Source: Rubritepida flocculans DSM 14296
GTDB taxonomy: Bacteria > Pseudomonadota > Alphaproteobacteria > Acetobacterales > Acetobacteraceae
Assembly: GCF_000425365.1 (NCBI RefSeq)
Contig: NZ_AUDH01000020.1
Span: forward strand, 1 to 57,990
Direction of reading: 5' to 3'
DNA length: 57,990 nt
This document shows, piece after piece, positions 41,060-49,097 of the stretch. The stretch's first letter is position 1. Every line of letters begins with the position of its first letter. The notes under the pieces were generated by a model, which saw only the letters and a program-made list of their open reading frames with translations, ran no database searches and had not been told where the DNA came from. The position numbers were made by a program, and so were the translations under genes.

Positions 41060-41617
41060 ATGAAGCCCGCCTTCGCCGCCCTCGCCAGCCTCGCCCTGCT
41101 CGCCGCCTGCGGGCCCGAGACCGCCCGCACCATCGGCCTGACGCGCGACGCGCCGGACGAGTTCCAGGTGACGACGCGCGCCCCCCTCTCCATGCCGCCC
41201 ATGCTGGGCCAGCTCCCGCCGCCCCGCCCCGGCGCGCCCCGCCCGCAGGAAATCCCGGCCCGCGAGCAGGCCGAGGCCGCCCTCGCGCCCGGGGCCATGC
41301 TCGGCAACCCGGGCCGCCCCACCGCCCCCACGCCGGGCGAGCAGGCGCTGCTGGCGCAGACCGGCCGCGCCGCCCCCGCCGACATCCGCGCCACCGTGGA
41401 TTCCGAAACCACCCGCCTCGACCGCGCGAGCCGCGGCCTGGTGGACCGGGTGCTCTTCTGGCAGCCCCCGCCGGAGCCCGGCATCCCCGTGGATCCGGCG
41501 CGCGAGGCGCAGCGCCTGCGCGAGAACGCGGCCCTGGGCCGCGACCCCGGCGACGGGCAGACGCCCATCATCCAGCCGCAGCGCCGCGGGCTGTTCACCG
41601 GCTGGCGGCTCTGGTGA
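41060..41617 (+). CDS. DUF3035 lipoprotein (BamF-type)
   Basis: The 185-residue protein has a lipoprotein signal with lipobox LLAAC (cysteine at residue 17) followed by GLTRDAPDEFQVTTRAPLSMPP, the DUF3035 hallmark, and a long Pro-rich, low-complexity remainder ending in FWQPPPEPGIPVDP. In alphaproteobacteria this family is a subunit (BamF) of the beta-barrel assembly machine. The start at 41060 follows AAGGAAGG. It lies downstream of lspA, the enzyme that processes it. A strong stem follows the stop. Confidence 0.83.
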   Translation: MKPAFAALASLALLAACGPETARTIGLTRDAPDEFQVTTRAPLSMPPMLGQLPPPRPGAPRPQEIPAREQAEAALAPGAMLGNPGRPTAPTPGEQALLAQTGRAAPADIRATVDSETTRLDRASRGLVDRVLFWQPPPEPGIPVDPAREAQRLRENAALGRDPGDGQTPIIQPQRRGLFTGWRLW

Positions 41618-41651
41618 GAGGGCCGGCATGAGGGGCCGGGCGCCGGCCCTC
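41618..41651 (+). terminator. Terminator-like stem after the DUF3035 gene
   Basis: GAGGGCCGGC pairs perfectly with GCCGGCCCTC across a 14-base loop, beginning immediately after the TGA. There is no T run, so the strength is uncertain. Confidence 0.45.
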
Positions 41652-41683
41652 CCGCCCGCGCCCCCGCGCGCTATATCGGGGGC

Positions 41684-43081
41684 ATGACCGCCATTCCCCG
41701 CCGCACCGCGCTCAAGGGCGCCGCCGCCACGCTGGCCCTGCCCGCCCTCGCGGAGCCCGCCCTGGCCCAGCCCGCCCTCGCCCGGGGCGCGCCGACGGCC
41801 CCGCGCCCGGCCGACGTCCCGCTCTTCGGCGCCGTCACCTGGACGCTGGACAACGGGCTGCGCGTGGTGCTCGCCGAGAACCGCCGCGCCCCCGTGGCCG
41901 CGCATTACCTCTACGTCGCCGCCGGCGCGGGCGAGGATCCGCCCGGCCGCTCCGGCCTCGCGCATTTCCTCGAGCACATGATGTTCAAGGGCAGCCCGCA
42001 CGTCCCCTCGGGCGCCTTCAGCCGCACCGTGGCGCGCGAGGGCGGGCAGGACAACGCCTTCACCAGCCGCGACGTGACGGGCTATTTCCAGACCGTCGAG
42101 GCCTCGCGCCTGCCGCTGATGATGCGCATGGAGGCCGACCGCCTCGCCGCCCCCCTGCTGCCGGAGGCGGAGCTGGAGCCCGAGCGCGGCGTGGTGCTGG
42201 AGGAGCGCCGCCAGCGCACCGACGCCAACCCCCGCGCCCGCTTCCGCGAGGCCTTCGACGCCGCCATGTGGGGCGCGCAGCACTGGCGCGGCCGCCCGCT
42301 GATCGGCTGGGAGGACGAAATCCGCGCCATCACCCGGCAGGACATGGCGGCCTTCCACGCGGCGCACTACGCGCCGGGCAACTGCGTGCTGGTGGTGGCC
42401 GGGGATGTGCGCGAGGCCGATCTGCGCCGCTGGGCCGAGGAGTTCTACGGCCCCATCCCCGCCCGGCCCGCCGCCGGCCGCCGCCGCGCCGACCCGCCCG
42501 CCGCCGCGCCCGAGGCCCGGCTCGACCGGCGCGACCCCGCGGTGCGCGAGGCGAGCTTTCTTGCCGCCTTCGCCGCCCCCTCCGCCACCTGGGGCGAGAC
42601 GGCGCTGGCCGATCCGCTGGAGGTGCTGGCGCATCTGCTGGGCGGCGGCCCCGGCTCGCGCCTGCACCGCGCGCTGGTGGAGGGCGGGCTCGCGGTCACC
42701 GCCGGCGCCGCCTATGACGGCGATGTGGCGGGGGTGGGCAGTTTCCTGCTCTTCGCCACGCCGCGCCCCGGCGTCTCCCCCGAGCGGGTGGAGCAGGCGC
42801 TCCGCGACGAGGTGGCGCGCCTCGTGCATGAGGGCGCGACGGAGGCCGAGCGCGCCCGCAGCGTGCGCCAGCAGACGGCCGGCGCGCTGCTCGCCCTCGA
42901 CGGGCTGGGCGCCGCGCCGCGCATGCTGGGCGGCGCGCTCGCGATCGGATTGCCGCTCGAGGCGGTGGAGCATTGGCCGCAGCGCCTGGCGGCCGTCACG
43001 CTCGAGCAGGTGAACCGCGCCGCGCGGCTGGTGCTGGGCGCGCCCGGCCTCGCCGCCTCCGGCTGGCTGCTGCCCGCATGA
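41684..43081 (+). CDS. M16 family zinc peptidase (catalytic subunit)
   Basis: The 465-residue protein has a twin-arginine-like export signal (IPRRTALKGAAATLALPALA). Its M16 N-terminal domain carries the inverted zinc motif HFLEHMMFKG (H94, E97, H98) and a distal glutamate in PERGVVLEERRQR. The second half is the M16C domain. It should cut peptides in the periplasm, as a dimer with the product of the next gene. The two together resemble the split PqqL/mitochondrial processing peptidase arrangement. Confidence 0.92.
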   Translation: MTAIPRRTALKGAAATLALPALAEPALAQPALARGAPTAPRPADVPLFGAVTWTLDNGLRVVLAENRRAPVAAHYLYVAAGAGEDPPGRSGLAHFLEHMMFKGSPHVPSGAFSRTVAREGGQDNAFTSRDVTGYFQTVEASRLPLMMRMEADRLAAPLLPEAELEPERGVVLEERRQRTDANPRARFREAFDAAMWGAQHWRGRPLIGWEDEIRAITRQDMAAFHAAHYAPGNCVLVVAGDVREADLRRWAEEFYGPIPARPAAGRRRADPPAAAPEARLDRRDPAVREASFLAAFAAPSATWGETALADPLEVLAHLLGGGPGSRLHRALVEGGLAVTAGAAYDGDVAGVGSFLLFATPRPGVSPERVEQALRDEVARLVHEGATEAERARSVRQQTAGALLALDGLGAAPRMLGGALAIGLPLEAVEHWPQRLAAVTLEQVNRAARLVLGAPGLAASGWLLPA

Positions 43082-43120
43082 GCCCCGCCACGCCCCCGCG
43101 CCCCAGCAAGGCCCGCTGAC

Positions 43121-44401
43121 ATGTCCGAGACGGTGTTCGGGGTGGCGCTGCCGCCCCGCCGCGGCTTTTCCGTGCCCATCCAGATCGTCGAGGCCGGCGG
43201 GATCACCGCCTGGCTGGTGGAGGAGCATTCCCTCCCCGTCGTCTCGCTCGCCTGGTCCTGGCCCGGCGGCCAGGCGATGGACCCGGCGGGGCGGGAGGGG
43301 CTCTCGGGCCTCGCCGCCGGGATGCTGACCGAGGGGGCGGGCGATCTCCCCTCCCTCGCCTTTCAGGATGCGCTGCGCGATTCGGGCATCGGCCTCTCCT
43401 TCTCGGCGGGGCGGGACGCCTTCGAGGGCGGCTTCCGCTCGCTGAGCGAGGCGCTGCCCGAGGCGCTGCGCCTCGCCCGCCTCGCCATGGCCGCCCCGCG
43501 GCTCGACGCCGATGCGCTGGCTCGGCTCAAGGCGCGGGCGGTGCTGGGCGCGCGCCAGCAGCTCGAAACCCCGGGCGGGCTGGCGCGCCGCGCCTTCTGG
43601 GAGGCGGGCTTCCCCTCCTCTCCGGCCGGGCGGCTGAGCAGCCCCGAGAGCCTCGCCGCCGTCACCGCCGAGGAAATCCGCGCCGCGCTCGCCGCGCAGC
43701 TCCGCCGCGAGGGGGTGCTGGTGGTGGCCGCCGGGGCGCTGGACGCGGCGGGGCTGCGCGCGGTGCTGGAGGCGCTTTTCTCGCCCCTGCCGGCCGGGGC
43801 CCCGCCCGCCCCCGCGCCCCTGCCGCCGCTTTCGCCCTTCGGCGTGGCGCGCCGGGCCATCGCCGCGCCGCAGTCGAGCCTCGTCTTCGGGCAGGAGGCG
43901 CTGCCCCCCGCCGACGCGGACTGGGAGGCGCAGCAGGTGATGCTGCGCATCCTCGCCGGCGGCGGCTTCACCTCCCGCCTCATGCGCAAGGTGCGCGAGG
44001 AGCGCGGGCTGACCTACGGCATCGGCGCGGGGCTCGAGGTGCTGCTCGGCCGGGCGCTGATCGTCGGGTCCGTCGCCACCGAGAACGCCCAGGTGGGCGA
44101 GGTGTGGCGGCTGATCCGCGCCGCCTGGGCCGAGATGGCCGAGGCCGGCCCGACGGAGGAGGAGGTGGCGGACGCCATCGCCTTCCTCGCCGGCTCGCTG
44201 CCGCTGCAGTTCACCGACAGCCGGCGCACCGCCTCGCTGCTGCTCGGGCTGCGCCAGGCGGGGCGCGCGCCCGAGTGGCTCGCGGGCCGGCCGGCCCGCC
44301 TCGCCGCGCTGACCCGCGCCGATGTGGCCCGCGCCGCCGCCCGCGCCCTGCGGCCCGCGGCGCTGGCCCTGGCGGTGGCCGGGGAGCCGCAGGGGCTGTA
44401 A
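43121..44401 (+). CDS. M16 family peptidase homologue, non-catalytic subunit
   Basis: The 426-residue partner protein keeps the M16 fold but has GLSGLAAGMLTEGAG where the HxxEH zinc motif should be, so it cannot bind the catalytic zinc. It does retain the substrate-binding R/Y pair in REERGLTYGIGAG. An active subunit followed by an inactive one is the usual tandem arrangement. No classical signal peptide is visible at its N-terminus (MSETVFGVALPPRRG), which is odd for a partner of an exported subunit; an upstream start cannot be excluded. Confidence 0.9.
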   Translation: MSETVFGVALPPRRGFSVPIQIVEAGGITAWLVEEHSLPVVSLAWSWPGGQAMDPAGREGLSGLAAGMLTEGAGDLPSLAFQDALRDSGIGLSFSAGRDAFEGGFRSLSEALPEALRLARLAMAAPRLDADALARLKARAVLGARQQLETPGGLARRAFWEAGFPSSPAGRLSSPESLAAVTAEEIRAALAAQLRREGVLVVAAGALDAAGLRAVLEALFSPLPAGAPPAPAPLPPLSPFGVARRAIAAPQSSLVFGQEALPPADADWEAQQVMLRILAGGGFTSRLMRKVREERGLTYGIGAGLEVLLGRALIVGSVATENAQVGEVWRLIRAAWAEMAEAGPTEEEVADAIAFLAGSLPLQFTDSRRTASLLLGLRQAGRAPEWLAGRPARLAALTRADVARAAARALRPAALALAVAGEPQGL

Positions 44402-44440
44402 CCTTTCCCCCTGCGTGCAAACGGAGTCGGGGGGCGGACC

Positions 44441-46060
44441 ATGACGGCAGCGGAACGGGCCTGGGCGGAGCTGGCGGCCCTGGCCGCGGCGCCGGGGGCC
44501 TCGGCCATCCGCCCCCTCTTCGCCGCCGATCCGGCGCGCTTCGCCCGCTTCCACCGCGAGGGGGCGGGGCTGCTGCTCGACTTCTCCAAGACCTCGATCA
44601 GCGAGGCGGTGCTGGCGGCGCTGCTGGCCCTCGCGCGCGCGACCGGCGTGGAGGCGGCGCGCGACGCCATGGCCCGCGGCGAGCCGGTGAACGTCACCGA
44701 ACGCCGCGCCGCCCTGCACATGGCGCTGCGCGGGCCCCTGCCCGGCGCGGGCGCGGCCGCCCATGCCGAGGCGATGGAGGTGCTGGCCCGCATGCGGGCC
44801 TTCACCGAGGCGGTGCACCGCGGCGACATCCGCGGCGCGACCAACCAGCGCTTCGACACGGTGCTGAACATCGGCATCGGCGGCAGCGATCTCGGGCCCG
44901 TCATGGTCTGCCGGGCGCTGTGGCGCGCGGGCGATCCGATGCGGCCCATCCACCTCGCCAATGTGGACGGCCATGGCTGGGAGGCGGTGCTGCCCCAGCT
45001 CGACGCGCGGCGCACGCTGGTGCTCGTCGCCTCCAAGACCTTCACGACGCAGGAGACGATGGCCAACGCCCATCTCGTGCGCCGCTGGATGGAGGCGAGC
45101 GTGGGGAAGAACGGCGCCTCGGCGCATTTCGCCGCCCTCTCCACCAACCTCGCCGCCACCACCGCCTTCGGCATCGGCGAGGACCGGGTCTTCCCCTTCC
45201 GCGACTGGGTGGGGGGGCGATTTTCGCTGTGGTCGGCCATCGGGCTCTCGCTCGCCCTCTCGCTCGGCTGGGACCGTTTCGCGGCGCTGCTCGAGGGGGC
45301 GCGGGCGATGGACGCGCATTTCCTCGCCGCACCGCTCGCCGACAACCTGCCCGTGCTGCTCGCGCTCACCGAGTGCTGGCATGTGAACGGGCTCGGGCTG
45401 CATCGCCGCGCCGTGCTGCCCTATGATGAGCGGCTGCGCCGCCTGCCCGCGCATCTGCAGCAGCTCGAGATGGAGAGCCTGGGCAAGGGCGTCACGCTCG
45501 CCGGCGCGCCCGTTTCGCACGCCACCGGCCCCGTGGTGTTCGGCGAGCCGGGCACCAACGCGCAGCACAGCTTCATGCAGCTCGTGCACCAGGGGCCGCG
45601 CCCCGTGCCGGTGGACTTCATCCTGGTCGCGCGCCCCGACCACGGCCATGCCGAGAACCACCGCATCCTGCTCGCCAACGGGCTCGCCCAGGCCGAGGCG
45701 CTGCTGATGGGGCGCGAGGCGGCGGCGGTGGAGGCCGAGATGCGCGCCGCCGGCCTGCCCGAGGCCGAGATCGCGCGGCTGCTGCCGCACCGCGTCTTCC
45801 CCGGCGACCGGCCCTCGGTGACCATCCTCCTGCCGCGGCTCGATGCGCATCACCTGGGCGCGCTGATCGCGCTCTACGAGCACAAGGTGGCGGTGCTGGG
45901 CGCGCTCTGGGGCATCAACCCCTTCGACCAGTGGGGGGTGGAGCTCGGCAAGGTGATGGCCGCGCCCATCCTGCGCGAGCTGGAGGCCGGCCATGTCGGC
46001 GCGCATGATTCCAGCACGGCGGGGCTGATGCAGGCGCTCTTGCGGCTGCAGGCCGAATGA
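44441..46060 (+). CDS. pgi: Glucose-6-phosphate isomerase
   Basis: The 539-residue enzyme has NIGIGGSDLGPVM, signature one DWVGGRFSLWSAIGLS and signature two FDQWGVELGK. It interconverts glucose-6-phosphate and fructose-6-phosphate. Length is normal for the long bacterial form. The TGA overlaps the ATG of mutL, so the two are coupled, which is accidental as far as function goes. A short AT-poor gap upstream contains no clear promoter, so it may be read from the M16 genes. Confidence 0.97.
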   Translation: MTAAERAWAELAALAAAPGASAIRPLFAADPARFARFHREGAGLLLDFSKTSISEAVLAALLALARATGVEAARDAMARGEPVNVTERRAALHMALRGPLPGAGAAAHAEAMEVLARMRAFTEAVHRGDIRGATNQRFDTVLNIGIGGSDLGPVMVCRALWRAGDPMRPIHLANVDGHGWEAVLPQLDARRTLVLVASKTFTTQETMANAHLVRRWMEASVGKNGASAHFAALSTNLAATTAFGIGEDRVFPFRDWVGGRFSLWSAIGLSLALSLGWDRFAALLEGARAMDAHFLAAPLADNLPVLLALTECWHVNGLGLHRRAVLPYDERLRRLPAHLQQLEMESLGKGVTLAGAPVSHATGPVVFGEPGTNAQHSFMQLVHQGPRPVPVDFILVARPDHGHAENHRILLANGLAQAEALLMGREAAAVEAEMRAAGLPEAEIARLLPHRVFPGDRPSVTILLPRLDAHHLGALIALYEHKVAVLGALWGINPFDQWGVELGKVMAAPILRELEAGHVGAHDSSTAGLMQALLRLQAE

Positions 46061-47817
46061 ACCTCATCCGCCTGCTCCCCCCCGCCACCGCCGACCGCAT
46101 CGCCGCCGGCGAGGTGGTGGAACGGCCGGCGGCGGTGGTGAAGGAGCTGGTGGAGAACGCGCTCGACGCCGGCGCGCGCCACATCCGCGTGGAGATCGAG
46201 GAGGGCGGGGCGGGCCGCATCCTCGTCGAGGACGATGGCTGCGGCATGTCGCCCGAGGATCTGGCGCTGAGCGTGGAGCGCCACGCCACCTCCAAGCTGC
46301 CCGAGGAGGCGATGCTCTTCGCCATCGGCACGCTGGGCTTCCGGGGCGAGGCGCTGCCCTCCATCGGCGCGGTGGCGCGGCTCGCCCTCACCAGCCGCAC
46401 GAAGGAGGGCGCGGCGCATCGCCTCACCGTGGAGGGCGGACGCAAGGGGGCGGTGACCCCCGCCGCCGGCCCGCCGGGCACCCGGGTGGAGGTGCGCGAC
46501 CTCTTCTTCGCCACCCCCGCCCGGCGGAAATTCCTGCGCAGCCCCCGCGCCGAGGGCGATGCGGCGCTCGATTCGCTGCGCCGCCTGGCGCTCGCCTGGC
46601 CGCAGGTGGGCTTCGAGGCGCTGCTCGAGGGGCGGCCCGTGCTGCGCCTCGCCCCCGAGGGGCGGGAGGCGCGGATCGCCGCCATACTGGGCCCCGACTT
46701 CGCCGCCGCCGCCCGGCCGGTGGAGCGGCGCGGCGAGACGCTCTCGCTCTGGGGCCTCGCGGGCGGGCCGGCGCAGGGCCGGCCCACCACGGCGGGGCAG
46801 CATCTCGTCGTGAACGGCCGGCCGGTGAAGGACCCCCTGCTGCGCATGGCGCTGCGCGCCGCCTATCGGGACGTGATGGCCCCCGGACGCCACCCCGCCG
46901 CCGCCCTCTTCCTCGAACTGCCGCCCGCGCTGGTGGATGTGAACGTCCACCCGATGAAGACCGAGCTGCGCTTCCGCGAGCCGGAGGCGGTGCGCGGCGC
47001 GGTCGTCGCGGCGCTGCGCCGCGCCCTTGGCCTGCCGCTGGGCGAGGCCGGGGCGCGGCTCGGCTATGCCGGCCCGGCGGCGCTGCGCCGCGCCCCGCCC
47101 CTGTCCGCGCCCCTGTCCGCGCCCCCGCCCGCGGGGTTCGCCGAGGCGCGGCTGCCGCTCGCCTTCGCGCCGCCGCCCCCGCTCGCCGCCGCCGCCGAAC
47201 CCCCTCCCCCGGCCGAGCCGCCCGCCGCTCCCCCGGCCGACCACCCGCTGGGCCGGGCGCTGGCGCAGGTGATGGACACCTACATCCTGGCCGAGGCGCC
47301 CGATGGCGCGCTGATCCTGGTGGACCAGCACGCCGCGCATGAGCGCCTCACCCACGAGCGCCTGCACGCCGAGCTGGTGGCGGGCGGGGTGCGCGCCCAG
47401 CCCCTGCTGCTGCCCGCCGTGGTGGAGCTGCCCGGCGCGGCGCGGCTGCTCGAGGCGGCGCCCGATCTCGCGCGGCTCGGGCTGGAGATCGAGGGCTTCG
47501 GCCCCGGGGCGGTGCTGGTGCGCGCCCTGCCCGCCCTGCTCGGCGCCCCCGACCCCGCGCCGCTGCTGCGCGACCTCGCCGAGGAGCTGGCCGAGGAGGG
47601 CGAGGGCGCCGCGCTCGCGCTGCGGCTCGACGCCGCCATCGCGCGGCTCGCCTGCCACGGCTCGGTGCGGGCGGGGCGGCGGCTCGCGCCCGCCGAGATG
47701 GACGCGCTGCTGCGCGCCATGGAGCGCACCCCCCGCGCGGCCACCTGCTCGCATGGCCGGCCCACCTTCCTGCGCCTCGGGCCCGGCGAGATGGCGCGGC
47801 TCTTCGGGCGCGGATAA
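46057..47817 (+). CDS. mutL: DNA mismatch repair protein MutL
   Basis: The 586-residue protein has the GHKL ATPase motifs KELVENALDAGA, DDGCGMSPEDL, GTLGFRGEALPSI and GTRVEVRDLFFATPARRKFL. A Pro/Ala linker (about 340-400) precedes the C-terminal dimerisation and nuclease domain, with the endonuclease motif DQHAAHERLTHE plus ACHGS and CSHGRPTF. The endonuclease motif marks organisms that lack MutH. It starts inside the pgi stop codon. Confidence 0.97.
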   Translation: MNLIRLLPPATADRIAAGEVVERPAAVVKELVENALDAGARHIRVEIEEGGAGRILVEDDGCGMSPEDLALSVERHATSKLPEEAMLFAIGTLGFRGEALPSIGAVARLALTSRTKEGAAHRLTVEGGRKGAVTPAAGPPGTRVEVRDLFFATPARRKFLRSPRAEGDAALDSLRRLALAWPQVGFEALLEGRPVLRLAPEGREARIAAILGPDFAAAARPVERRGETLSLWGLAGGPAQGRPTTAGQHLVVNGRPVKDPLLRMALRAAYRDVMAPGRHPAAALFLELPPALVDVNVHPMKTELRFREPEAVRGAVVAALRRALGLPLGEAGARLGYAGPAALRRAPPLSAPLSAPPPAGFAEARLPLAFAPPPPLAAAAEPPPPAEPPAAPPADHPLGRALAQVMDTYILAEAPDGALILVDQHAAHERLTHERLHAELVAGGVRAQPLLLPAVVELPGAARLLEAAPDLARLGLEIEGFGPGAVLVRALPALLGAPDPAPLLRDLAEELAEEGEGAALALRLDAAIARLACHGSVRAGRRLAPAEMDALLRAMERTPRAATCSHGRPTFLRLGPGEMARLFGRG

Positions 47818-47844
47818 AGATTGCGCGGCCGTTAGATTCGCGGC

Positions 47845-48474
47845 ATGGGCGCGCGCATGATGCGGCGCCGCCAGCTTCTCGCCCTGCCCCTCCTCGCACC
47901 CGGCCTGGCCGCCGCGCGCGTCGGCTTCATCCCGGACCAGCAGGCGCTGGCGCTGCTGCGCGCGGGGGGGCTGAACCTCTACATCCGCCACGCCATCACC
48001 GACCGCGCGCAGATGGACACGGGCCGGCGCGGGGACCGCGCGGGGCAGCGCAACCTCAGCGAGGCCGGCCGCCGCCAGGCCACCCGGCTGGGCGAGGCCT
48101 TCCGCGCCCTGGACATCCCCGTGGCCGAGGTGCTGACGAGCGAGGTCTTCCGCTCCCTCGACACGGCCGAGCTCGCCTTCGGCGCCGCCCGCGTGCGGGT
48201 GGAGCGCGACCTGATCGCCGACGACTACACGCCCGGCGACGCGCGGGAGGATGCGCGCGCCGTCTCCCGCCGCCTCGGCGAGCCGGTGGCGGGCGGCAAC
48301 CGGGTGATGGTGGGCCACATCATCCCGCTGGCGATGATCCTGGGCCGGGGCCTCGCGCAGGAGGAGTTCCCCGAGGGCGCGCTGGCGGTGTTCCGCCCCC
48401 TTGGCGGGCGCTGGGAGCATCTGGGCTTCATCGCGGCGGAGCAGCTCATCCGCGCCGCCGGGCTGCCGGGGTGA
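47845..48474 (+). CDS. Histidine phosphatase family protein, exported
   Basis: The 209-residue protein has a signal sequence of Tat type (RRRQLLALPLLAPGLAAA) and a histidine phosphatase core: LYIRHAITDRAQ in place of the usual RHG(E/Q) and a second histidine in VMVGHIIPLAM. TSEVFRSLDTAELAFG is the phosphate-pocket helix. Substrate unknown. A stem overlapping the stop codon probably ends its transcript, which separates it from the mgtE leader. Confidence 0.85.
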   Translation: MGARMMRRRQLLALPLLAPGLAAARVGFIPDQQALALLRAGGLNLYIRHAITDRAQMDTGRRGDRAGQRNLSEAGRRQATRLGEAFRALDIPVAEVLTSEVFRSLDTAELAFGAARVRVERDLIADDYTPGDAREDARAVSRRLGEPVAGGNRVMVGHIIPLAMILGRGLAQEEFPEGALAVFRPLGGRWEHLGFIAAEQLIRAAGLPG

Positions 48475-48489
48475 CCGGGGGGCGGTCAC
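48471..48489 (+). terminator. Stem overlapping the stop of the histidine phosphatase gene
   Basis: GTGACCG and CGGTCAC pair perfectly around GGGGG; the TGA stop lies in the first arm. No T run follows. Confidence 0.4.
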
Positions 48490-48613
48490 GCCGCCCGCAT
48501 CGCGCGCGGAGTTGCCGCCACAAGGGCCGCGCCGAAAAGGGTTGATCCGCGCCGCGTCCTGCGGCATGGGGCGCCAGGTTGCCGGCTTCGGCCGGCGTCA
48601 GGAACGGAACCGA

Positions 48614-48736
48614 ATGGACTGCCACCAACGCCGTGGCGCCCTCCGCCCAAGCCGGCCGGGGGCGCCCTGGCCGACAACACGGGGGCTTCCGGCGCTGCGG
48701 TGCCGGGCGTTCCGGTCGGGGCCGCTGGCCGCCTGA
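48614..48736 (+). CDS. Possible first small ORF of the mgtE leader
   Basis: A 40-codon frame starts at ATG 48614 with a weak GGAA before it and is rich in Arg and Pro (RPSRPGAPWPTTRGLP). It follows a GCCGGC-TTCG-GCCGGC tetraloop hairpin (48581-48596). Support is weaker than for the two ORFs downstream; chance open reading is likely in this base composition. Confidence 0.2.
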   Translation: MDCHQRRGALRPSRPGAPWPTTRGLPALRCRAFRSGPLAA

Positions 48737-48781
48737 CCACGCCCACCTCCGCCGGGCCGCGCCGGCCCCAGGAGGTGCTCG

Positions 48782-48922
48782 ATGCGTCTCTTTGCCGCCC
48801 TTCGCCGCTGGCTGCGTCCGGCCGCGGCGCCGCAACTCCTCCCCGGCCCGGAGCCTGTCTGGGCCGGCGTGGTGCGGCTGCGCCTCTCGCGCGCCCGCGC
48901 CACCCACCCCGACCCGCAGTGA
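48782..48922 (+). CDS. Small ORF 1 in the mgtE leader (46 residues)
   Basis: The ATG is preceded by a full AGGAGGT five bases away, one of the strongest ribosome sites in the window. The product is basic at first (MRLFAALRRWLRPAAAP), then Pro- and Arg-rich, with no membrane helix. Its stop is eleven bases before the ATG of small ORF 2, and the ribosome site of ORF 2 lies between them, so the two are probably coupled. Sensor-type leader peptide or small protein are both possible. Confidence 0.45.
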   Translation: MRLFAALRRWLRPAAAPQLLPGPEPVWAGVVRLRLSRARATHPDPQ

Positions 48923-48933
48923 CGGAGGTCGCC

Positions 48934-49056
48934 ATGGACGAAGGCAGTAGTCCCGCGGCCGTGCCGCCGGCATGCGGCGCGGCCCGCCACACCCCGCCAA
49001 CCCACCCCATCGCCATCCCGCGCCCGCCCGGGGCCGCGGCCGCGCCCTTCGCATGA
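48934..49056 (+). CDS. Small ORF 2 in the mgtE leader (40 residues, proline-rich)
   Basis: GGAGGT four bases before the ATG gives good initiation. Ten of the 40 residues are proline, several in pairs (VPPACG, HTPPTHP, PRPPG). The stop codon at 49054 is ten bases before a stem that hides the mgtE ribosome site, so the position of a ribosome on this ORF could control mgtE. Proline-rich leader peptides are known before Mg2+ transporter genes in enterobacteria (mgtL before mgtA). Homology is not implied. Confidence 0.45.
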   Translation: MDEGSSPAAVPPACGAARHTPPTHPIAIPRPPGAAAAPFA

Positions 49057-49066
49057 GGTGAGCGGC

Positions 49067-49093
49067 CGTCTCCGGCCGGCGCGACCGGAGACG
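49067..49093 (+). promoter_or_regulatory. Stem sequestering the mgtE ribosome-binding site
   Basis: CGTCTCCGG pairs perfectly with CCGGAGACG around a nine-base loop. The GGAGA at 49087-49091 in the second arm is the only plausible Shine-Dalgarno for the mgtE ATG at 49098. Folded, it would block initiation; a ribosome finishing small ORF 2 would reach the first arm and could open it. Confidence 0.55.
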
Positions 49094-49097
49094 CCCC

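Noticed and set aside
40262-46006. A continuous open frame of about 1900 codons on the minus strand opposite ileS-proximal genes, M16 and pgi
   Set aside because: It is exactly antisense to several well-supported genes and has the His/Arg/Gly-rich composition of mirror frames in GC-rich DNA, with no recognisable domain.
48590-48780. Frameshifted protein remnant (T-E-W-T-A-T-N-A-V-A-P-S-A-Q-A-G then A-L-A-D-N-T-G-A-S-G in the next frame)
   Set aside because: It is Ala/Gly/Thr-rich low-complexity sequence with no family match that I can name; it may be chance reading of the leader.
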